From Actinocrinis sp035946395 (GTDB lineage: Bacteria; Actinomycetota; Actinomycetes; Streptomycetales; Catenulisporaceae), in NCBI RefSeq assembly GCF_035946395.1, contig NZ_DASYZI010000014.1, forward strand, positions 1 to 9,252: a stretch of DNA of 9,252 nucleotides, written 5' to 3'. Positions 1-4,148 of this stretch are shown here, piece by piece. A program made the translations under genes and the position numbers. Each line of letters starts with the position of its first letter. Within the stretch, counting starts at the first letter, position 1. Under the pieces are notes generated by a model. It worked only from the letters and a program-made list of their open reading frames with translations. It did not search any database and was not told the origin of the DNA.

Positions 1-1
1 C

Positions 2-160
2 AACGACCCGGCACAGGTAGCGGCAGCGTTCCGGCGGAACCTGAGCGCCGGCGGCAGCTTCGAAGGCGCATTCGAACGGATCGTGTTCGCCGTCCTCGAC
101 AAGACGGCAAGCCAACTGAACCTAACGGCGTTCCGCACCGCCTTTGATGCAGCCGAGTGA
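2..160 (+). CDS. C-terminal end of a TIGR02452-family (PARG-like macrodomain) protein, 5' truncated
   Basis: The frame beginning at base 2 is open to a TGA at 158-160 and gives the last 52 residues of a protein that starts before the window. The segment GGSFEGAFERIVFAVLD, then a short stretch, then NLTAFRTAFDAAE resembles the C-terminus of TIGR02452 proteins (microbial-type poly(ADP-ribose) glycohydrolase-like macrodomains), where a Phe-x-x-hydrophobic-Phe-Ala-Val-hydrophobic-Asp strand is followed by an Asn-hydrophobic-x-x-Phe helix near the end. That match is from memory of the family. Members of the fold bind or hydrolyse ADP-ribose adducts, but the catalytic loop lies outside the window, so activity cannot be judged. 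The gene stands 189 bases before the next one and is not obviously in an operon with it. Confidence 0.62.
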   Translation, partial: NDPAQVAAAFRRNLSAGGSFEGAFERIVFAVLDKTASQLNLTAFRTAFDAAE

Positions 161-180
161 ATATGAGTATTGAGGCAACC

Positions 181-195
181 GCTGAGCCACTCGGC
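181..195 (+). terminator. Weak candidate hairpin after the macrodomain gene
   Basis: GCTGAG-CCA-CTCGGC can form a six-pair stem (one G-T wobble) with a 3-base loop, 20 bases after the stop at 160. There is no T-run. Apart from this and the operator at 342-357, I see nothing definite in the 189-base gap 161-349. Confidence 0.25.
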
Positions 196-341
196 CGCAT
201 CACATGCAGCGCGCGAGCGTGAAACCGACATCGTAGGCAGACTGCCCGCACGGGTTGCTGCGTCGCATCAGGCCTCTGCCCCGCCCCCACCTGATCAGAT
301 CTCAAGCGCGATCTTGCTCGCAGTCGACTGCGCCTAGACAT

Positions 342-357
342 GTGACCAAGTGGTCAC
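342..357. promoter_or_regulatory. Perfect inverted repeat spanning the ArsR-family start codon, probable auto-operator
   Basis: GTGACCA-AG-TGGTCAC has two perfect 7-base arms and a 2-base spacer. It covers the GTG start at 350 of the ArsR-type gene. ArsR-family dimers typically bind such dyads of 12-2-12 or shorter form close to their own promoter, so autorepression is the natural reading. A TAGACA hexamer at 335-340 could be a poor -10 element, which would place the transcript start almost at the GTG (a leaderless or near-leaderless message). The palindrome is seen; binding by the adjacent regulator is inferred. Confidence 0.6.
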
Positions 358-691
358 CTATTATCGTGGCGTGGCCGACGACGACCTCGTGTTCAAGGCT
401 CTGGCCGACCCGACCCGGCGCCTGCTGCTGGACAAGCTCTTCGCACGGGACGGGCTCACGCTGACCGAACTTGAGTCGGATCTGGCCATGACGCGCTTCG
501 GGGTGATGAAGCACCTGCGGGTGCTTGAAGAGGCCGGGCTGGTGGTCAGCCGCCGCTCAGGTCGGGAGAAGTTGCACTACCTCAACCCCGTACCGATCCG
601 GATGATCCACGACCGGTGGATCGACAAGTACACCGAGCGCCAGGCCACGGCGCTCGTCGACCTCAAGACGCAATTGGAGCGGGAATCATGA
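350..691 (+). CDS. ArsR/SmtB-family winged-helix transcriptional repressor
   Basis: This 113-residue protein is a stand-alone winged helix of usual family length. FKALADPTRRLLLDKL (residues 15-30) is the typical first helix. LTLTELESDLAMTRFGVMKHLRVLEEAGLV holds the helix-turn-helix, with the recognition helix near residues 48-60, and VSRRSGREKLHYLNP (66-80) is the wing. There are no cysteines and no ELCVCDL-type site, so it is not a classical metal sensor; it belongs to the branch paired with SRPBCC/AHSA1 proteins. The start chosen is GTG 350; GTG 371 (residue 8) is an alternative, and neither has a good Shine-Dalgarno site. The stop overlaps the next gene's start as ATGA, so the two are translationally coupled. 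The palindrome on the start codon suggests autorepression. Confidence 0.88.
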   Translation: MVTYYRGVADDDLVFKALADPTRRLLLDKLFARDGLTLTELESDLAMTRFGVMKHLRVLEEAGLVVSRRSGREKLHYLNPVPIRMIHDRWIDKYTERQATALVDLKTQLERES

Positions 692-1209
692 GCGAAACGC
701 GCGACGCGAGCACCACGCAGGTCTACCGCGTGTACATCAAGGCCACGCCCGAGCAGGTGTGGGACGCGATCACGAAGCCCGAGTGGACCGACCGGTTCGG
801 CTACGGCGGAAAGACCGACTACGACCTGCGCGCCGGGGCCGCGTACCAGACGCGCCCGAGCGAGGCGATGATCAAGGCCGGGGCCGAGATGGGCCACCCC
901 GTACCCGACACGATCGTCGACGGCGAGGTCGTCGAGGCGGACCCGCCGCACCGGCTCGTACTGACCTGGCGCATGCTGATGGACCTCACCGGTGCGCTCG
1001 CCGCCGAAGGTTTCACCCGGCTGACCTACGAAATCGAGAGCGCCGCCGGGGCGACCAAGCTGACCGTGGTGCACGAACTGCCAGGCGCCCCCCTGCTCTC
1101 AGCGCTGGTCTCCGGCGACAACGAGGCCTCGGGCGCCGGCGGAGGCTGGCCCTGGATTCTCAGCGACCTCAAGAGCCTTCTGGAGACCGGCAAGACGCTG
1201 GCACAGTAG
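688..1209 (+). CDS. SRPBCC (AHSA1/START-like) domain protein coupled to the ArsR repressor
   Basis: This 173-residue protein is one SRPBCC domain. The opening strand YRVYIKATPEQVWDAITKPEW is the usual AHSA1-like start, DLRAGAAYQ and GEVVEADPPHRLVLTWRM form central strands, and LTYEIES plus TKLTVVHELPG come before the long C-terminal helix GGWPWILSDLKSLLETGK. These domains enclose a deep hydrophobic pocket for small ligands, and the ligand here is unknown. It should be cytosolic, as no signal or membrane segment is visible. The ATG at 688 overlaps the ArsR stop (ATGA) and has GGAG at 676-679, eight bases upstream, which decides this start over an in-frame one at 616 inside the repressor gene. 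ArsR-SRPBCC pairs are common in actinobacteria, and the partner is thought to act on or sense the inducer. Confidence 0.87.
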   Translation: MSETRDASTTQVYRVYIKATPEQVWDAITKPEWTDRFGYGGKTDYDLRAGAAYQTRPSEAMIKAGAEMGHPVPDTIVDGEVVEADPPHRLVLTWRMLMDLTGALAAEGFTRLTYEIESAAGATKLTVVHELPGAPLLSALVSGDNEASGAGGGWPWILSDLKSLLETGKTLAQ

Positions 1210-1227
1210 ATGCGGAAAAATAGACAT

Positions 1228-1256
1228 GGGACCACATCCCCGATCCGCCGGGTCCC
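1228..1256 (+). terminator. Possible hairpin after the ArsR-SRPBCC unit
   Basis: GGGACC (1228-1233) and GGTCCC (1251-1256) are perfect complements separated by 17 bases, 18 bases after the SRPBCC stop. The loop is long and no T-run follows, so this is a weak terminator candidate. The left arm overlaps the copy of the TAGACATG-x-GACCA motif at 1221-1234, so the segment could instead be regulatory for the acetyltransferase gene. Confidence 0.22.
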
Positions 1257-1309
1257 GATAGCCCGATAGCGTGGGGGTATCGCCGCGTGATTAGAGGGAG
1301 CCCCCATCC

Positions 1310-2341
1310 ATGGCCGAGCTGGAGATCAGGACCGTGACGGACTCGTCCACGGAGGCGATCGGCGCGCTCTACGCGGAGGTCGGGTTCCGGCCCGGCCTGG
1401 TGATCGACGCCTTCTTCGTACGGGACGTGCTCGGTGGGGCGGTCTTTGCGGGACTGGTCGGCGGACGGACGGTGGCTGCGGCGGTCGCGCTGCCGTTTCC
1501 CGGCACCGGTTGGCTTGGCGGGATCGCGGTCTCGCCGGACTACCAGCGCCGGGGTTTCGGCGAGGTGGTGACGACGCACGCGATGCGGTGGCTCGCGGCT
1601 CGCGGCGCGGTGACGCTCCAGCTCAACGCGACGAAGGCGGGGCTACCGCTGTATCAGCGACTCGGCTTCCGGGTGGAGGGTGAAAGCGCCCAGTTCAGTG
1701 GGATGGTGCCTGTCACCGTGGCTACTGACGCGGCTGGTCAGGTGCGTGCTGCGGTGACTGCGGACCTGCCGGTCGCGATCGAACTCGACCGCGCGGCCAC
1801 CGGAGAGGATCGCAGCAGCCTGCTGGAGTCGGCATGGCCGAATGCGGCGTATGCACGTGTATACGAGTCCCGCGCTGATCGTCGGGTTATCGGATACCAG
1901 TTGGCGCGCGATCCGGGATCGCTTGGCGCGATCATCACGGACGGTAGCGCGGAGGCCGAGGGATTCCTCGCCGCGTTGTTGTCTGGGGCGGCTGGGGTTG
2001 CGGACGGGGCTGAAGTTGAAGGAGGTGACGAGGCCAGTGCGCCCGGAGCGAGCGGGGCAAGTAGAGCGAGCGATGAGACCGGAGCGTCCGGAGCGTCCGG
2101 AGTGATCGGAGTAAGTGGAGCGAGTGGAGTCATCAGGGCGACCAAGGTGACCGGGGCGGCTGAGGCAACTGGGGCCGGGACGCGCACGATCTGCCTTCCG
2201 CTCGACAACACGGCCGCGGTCGACCAACTCCGGGCTGCTGGTTTCCAGGAGAGCCTGCGCACCACGCGCATGTACGCCGGCCCCCGCGTGTCGTGGGTGC
2301 CGGGGCGGCTGGTCGGCATGTTCAACTTGTTCTGGAGCTGA
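1310..2341 (+). CDS. GNAT-family N-acetyltransferase, two-domain YitH-like type with low-complexity insert
   Basis: This 343-residue protein uses ATG 1310, with GAGGGAG at 1294-1300 nine bases upstream. Residues 1-130 are a full GNAT domain: GGIAVSPDYQRRGFGEVVTTHAMRWL (70-95) carries the acetyl-CoA pyrophosphate loop (Q-R-R-G-F-G), and LPLYQRLGF (112-120) is the conserved C-terminal motif. Residues about 140-323 resemble the second domain of YitH-like enzymes (Acetyltransf_18), ending in LDNTAAVDQLRAAGF and RTTRMYAGP. Between its strands, residues about 226-290 are an Ala/Ser/Gly/Val-rich insert with repeated GASG and GVIGVSG units, which I do not expect in this family. The acceptor substrate cannot be told. 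Its end converges on the C39-like gene with an 87-base gap. Confidence 0.86.
   Translation: MAELEIRTVTDSSTEAIGALYAEVGFRPGLVIDAFFVRDVLGGAVFAGLVGGRTVAAAVALPFPGTGWLGGIAVSPDYQRRGFGEVVTTHAMRWLAARGAVTLQLNATKAGLPLYQRLGFRVEGESAQFSGMVPVTVATDAAGQVRAAVTADLPVAIELDRAATGEDRSSLLESAWPNAAYARVYESRADRRVIGYQLARDPGSLGAIITDGSAEAEGFLAALLSGAAGVADGAEVEGGDEASAPGASGASRASDETGASGASGVIGVSGASGVIRATKVTGAAEATGAGTRTICLPLDNTAAVDQLRAAGFQESLRTTRMYAGPRVSWVPGRLVGMFNLFWS
2034..2172 (+). repeat. Degenerate GGAG-rich repeat coding the acetyltransferase insert
   Basis: Within the acetyltransferase gene the DNA becomes a run of degenerate units such as GGAGCGTCC (twice in tandem around 2083-2100), GGAGTGATC, GGAGTAAGT and GGAGCGAGT. 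In frame they give Gly-Ala-Ser, Gly-Val-Ile and Gly-Val-Ser triplets. The 9-base period keeps the frame open, as expected for slippage-driven expansion. Exact copy borders are fuzzy. Confidence 0.6.
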
Positions 2342-2364
2342 CCGTTCTGGGGCTGACGCCGATT

Positions 2365-2500
2365 CGTACGCCTCGTCCCCGCCTCGTCCCCGTCCTGTCC
2401 CCATCCCCGTCCCGTCCCCGCACCCGTTCTAGGCCCTGCCCTGGTGCTTGTCCTCGTCCTCGTCCTCGTCCTCATTCGCGTTCTCGTCCTTGGCGTCCTC
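2365..2500. repeat. Pyrimidine-rich tract with CTCGTC/CCCCGTC units across the C39-like gene's 3' end
   Basis: The + strand is strongly C/T-rich, with repeats of CCTCGTCCCCG (twice in tandem near 2371-2392), further CCCCGTC variants, and a regular TCCTCG array at 2451-2474 (three exact copies and one TCCTCA). The tract runs from the convergent intergenic gap into the C39-like coding sequence, where it encodes the acidic tail. Composition is similar on both sides of the stop codon, suggesting one expanding tract. No clear stem-loop terminator is seen between the convergent genes. Confidence 0.6.
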
Positions 2501-3133
2501 GCGCGCGACGGCGAAGATCGCAGTGCCCTTCCAGCACCGCCGAAAATCCGCGACGCTGGTCGTGCTGTCCGCGCCGTCCTGCTCGGCCGGGTCGTGGTAG
2601 CGCAGCTCCCCGCTGTGCCAGCCGGTCAGCACGATCATGTGGCCGGGGCTGCGGCGGTCCCAGGCCGGGCGGTAGATCGAGGCGATCGCCGGCTGGCCCG
2701 AGGCGACCGCCGACTTCAGCGTGTACAGTCCCTCGTCGATCATCTGGCTGCGCACGCGGCCCAACTCGGCCGCCGTCCCCTCGTCGGCGATCCGGCCGTC
2801 GAGGTACTCGCGCTCCCTGCCCTCCAGCAGGCGCCAGTTGCGCCGCCACGCGGTCAGGCCACGGCGGCCGAGCAGCCCGACCAGTTCGGTGTGGCGCCAA
2901 TTGCGCTCGCCGCCCCACGCCCCGCTTTCGATCGCCTCGTGCAGCAAGGTGCGCATCTCCGCGTGCCTGTCCCAGAACCCCAGCAGCATGGCCAGGCACG
3001 CGATCCCGCAACTGCGCTCGGCCCAACCCTGCGGTGGCCGGGTGACCCCGGCGGTGGCGCAGAAGTCCGCGGAAGGCTCGTCCTCGGGCCTCAGATCCCA
3101 CTGGTACACGAAAGGGATGTCCAGTGTCTCCAA
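2429..3133 (-). CDS. C39-like cysteine peptidase family protein with acidic Asp/Glu tail
   Basis: The protein is 234 residues from TTG 3133. It starts with LDIPFVYQWDLRPED, typical of the papain-like C39_2 fold. The expected catalytic set is present: Cys42 in ERSCGIACLAMLL, His165 in PGHMIVLTGW and Asp181 in LRYHDPAE. The family ranges from bacteriocin-leader peptidases to uncharacterised stand-alone members; the substrate here is unknown. No signal peptide or membrane segment is visible, so it looks cytosolic. The C-terminal ~20 residues (KDENANEDEDEDEDKHQGRA) are a highly charged tail encoded by hexanucleotide repeats, outside the fold. The TTG start is chosen because AGGGAGGA (3145-3138) lies just before it; GTG 3154, seven codons upstream, is the alternative but would place this SD inside the gene. 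It is divergent from the PgeF-like gene across a palindrome. Confidence 0.82.
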   Translation of the reverse strand: METLDIPFVYQWDLRPEDEPSADFCATAGVTRPPQGWAERSCGIACLAMLLGFWDRHAEMRTLLHEAIESGAWGGERNWRHTELVGLLGRRGLTAWRRNWRLLEGREREYLDGRIADEGTAAELGRVRSQMIDEGLYTLKSAVASGQPAIASIYRPAWDRRSPGHMIVLTGWHSGELRYHDPAEQDGADSTTSVADFRRCWKGTAIFAVAREDAKDENANEDEDEDEDKHQGRA

Positions 3134-3137
3134 TGAT

Positions 3138-3145
3138 TCCTCCCT
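3138..3145 (-). promoter_or_regulatory. Shine-Dalgarno site deciding the TTG start of the C39-like gene
   Basis: AGGGAGGA read on the - strand lies four bases before TTG 3133. GTG 3154 has no such site upstream, only A/T-rich sequence with the palindrome. A CATACT hexamer (3165-3160) could be a -10 element, giving a short leader that still contains this SD. Confidence 0.5.
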
Positions 3146-3152
3146 AGGAAGC

Positions 3153-3162
3153 ACTAATTAGT
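3153..3162. promoter_or_regulatory. Perfect palindrome ACTAATTAGT in the divergent promoter region
   Basis: ACTAATTAGT is its own reverse complement and is a conspicuous A/T-rich island in GC-rich DNA. It sits between the C39-like gene (- strand) and the PgeF-like gene (+ strand). Possible -10 hexamers overlap it on both strands: TAGTAT at 3159-3164 (+) and CATACT at 3165-3160 (-). No convincing -35 boxes are visible for either. A shared operator for both directions is the natural hypothesis; the regulator is not encoded next to it. Confidence 0.45.
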
Positions 3163-3241
3163 ATGCTTGGATGAAGTCCGGCCCGCCACCGACAAACCGG
3201 CACTTACCGGCTGGCTGAGTGCGCCGGAGTGCCGACGCTTC

Positions 3242-3250
3242 GGGGAGGGG
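3242..3250 (+). promoter_or_regulatory. Shine-Dalgarno site deciding the ATG start of the PgeF-like gene
   Basis: GGGGAGGGG lies eight bases before ATG 3259. The longer reading from GTG 3229 lacks an SD and would translate this site as Arg-Gly-Gly residues outside the family's usual N-terminus. Confidence 0.55.
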
Positions 3251-3258
3251 CGGTGGGC

Positions 3259-4092
3259 ATGTCAGTTCCCGGTGTACTTGTTCCCGGTGCGCCGCGTCTC
3301 ACCGTGGATTCCGTGTTGTTGGAGCGCGGCATCCTCAGCGCCTTCGCCACGCGAGAGGGAGGTTGCAGCGAGGGCGAGTTCGCGGGCTTGAACACCAGCG
3401 CCAGTGTCGGCGACGCGCCTGAGGCCGTGTCAGCCAATCGGCGTTTGCTCACCGCCGCGCTTGGGATCTCTGAGCTGCCACTGCTGACGGTCCGGCAGGA
3501 GCACGGCGCGCGGGTGATCCATGCGGATGTGGTGTACGCGGAAGCTGAGCACAGGGACGTGGCGGTGTCCGCTGGACCGGCGGTACTGTCACCGCATCTG
3601 GGCCCTGCGGACGTCATTGTCAGCACCTCGCCGGGGATCGCTCTGATGATCGGGACGGCGGACTGCCTGCCCCTGCTGCTGTGCGACCCGGAGGCCAGGA
3701 CGGTCGCGGCGGTGCACGTCGGCTGGCGCGGGTTGCTGGCGGGCGTGGTCGAAGCGGCGTCGAGCGCCGTGCGGTCCGTGGCGGGGGCGCGGGATGCCCG
3801 AGATATCAGGGCACTGACCGGCTCGTGTATCTGTAGTGACTGCTATGTGGTCGGCGAGGATCTGCACGCGACTTTCGCGCGGCTCGTGCCGCGCGCGGCT
3901 GCGCGCAATCGGCGCGGGGCGCCGACCCTCGACCTGCGCGCTGCGGTCCACGCGAAGTTGGCGGCGTGCGGCGTGCAGCAGGTCGTCGCGACGGAACGCG
4001 AGTGCACGTACGAGAATCCGGCGCGCTGGTATTCGCGCCGCAGAGACGGCAAGACCGGCATTCAGGCAACGGTGGTGGCACTGCTGTGCTGA
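3259..4092 (+). CDS. PgeF/YfiH-family (DUF152, 'polyphenol oxidase/laccase-domain') purine nucleoside or peptidoglycan-editing protein
   Basis: This 277-residue protein is of family length. Conserved blocks appear in order: ILSAFATREGGCSEGEFAGLN (25-45), VRQEHGARV (78-86), GTADCLPLLLCD (132-143), VHVGWRGLLAG (152-162), GSCICSDCYVVGEDL (188-202) and YSRRRDGKTG (258-267). The three metal ligands of the family are all present: His82, Cys136 and His153. Members have been described as copper-dependent polyphenol oxidases, as zinc-dependent purine nucleoside enzymes (adenosine deaminase/phosphorylase), and genetically as PgeF, which keeps wrong amino acids out of peptidoglycan stem peptides; which applies here is open. 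The protein should be cytosolic. It is not beside ftsZ or other division genes, where the actinobacterial copy commonly lies, so it may be a second copy. The next gene follows after 56 bases on the same strand. Confidence 0.88.
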   Translation: MSVPGVLVPGAPRLTVDSVLLERGILSAFATREGGCSEGEFAGLNTSASVGDAPEAVSANRRLLTAALGISELPLLTVRQEHGARVIHADVVYAEAEHRDVAVSAGPAVLSPHLGPADVIVSTSPGIALMIGTADCLPLLLCDPEARTVAAVHVGWRGLLAGVVEAASSAVRSVAGARDARDIRALTGSCICSDCYVVGEDLHATFARLVPRAAARNRRGAPTLDLRAAVHAKLAACGVQQVVATERECTYENPARWYSRRRDGKTGIQATVVALLC

Positions 4093-4096
4093 ACAC

Positions 4097-4120
4097 GACT
4101 GCGCTCGACATGACTGCGCT
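4097..4120 (+). repeat. Short imperfect tandem duplication between the PgeF-like gene and the next gene
   Basis: GACTGCGCT occurs at 4097-4105 and again at 4112-4120, a 15-base period, directly after the PgeF-like stop. The second unit begins a nine-codon ATG-to-TAA frame (4110-4139) ending at the SD of the next gene, but that frame has no SD of its own. I treat the segment as a small duplication. Confidence 0.4.
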
Positions 4121-4137
4121 GACCACGACGGACCGCT

Positions 4138-4143
4138 AAGGAG
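4138..4143 (+). promoter_or_regulatory. Shine-Dalgarno site for the TTG start of the 767-residue protein
   Basis: AAGGAG lies five bases before TTG 4149. No ATG or GTG in this frame nearby has a comparable site, and the reading from TTG gives a complete first beta-strand (PTIAVVQ). Confidence 0.6.
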
Positions 4144-4148
4144 CAGCG

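Noticed and set aside
1643..2475. Two overlapping - strand frames opposite the acetyltransferase gene
   Set aside because: They are antisense to a clear GNAT protein, and their N-termini are Arg-Thr or Gly-Arg repeats coming from the pyrimidine-rich tract.
2293..3136. Two long + strand frames opposite the C39-like gene
   Set aside because: Both are low-complexity (Pro/Arg or Val/Leu repeats) complements of the acidic tail and peptidase; only the - strand shows Cys, His and Asp in conserved contexts.
4110..4139. Nine-codon leader-peptide-like frame (ATG to TAA) just before the membrane protein gene
   Set aside because: It has no SD, no regulatory codon run and no alternative hairpins; it most likely arises from the 15-base duplication.
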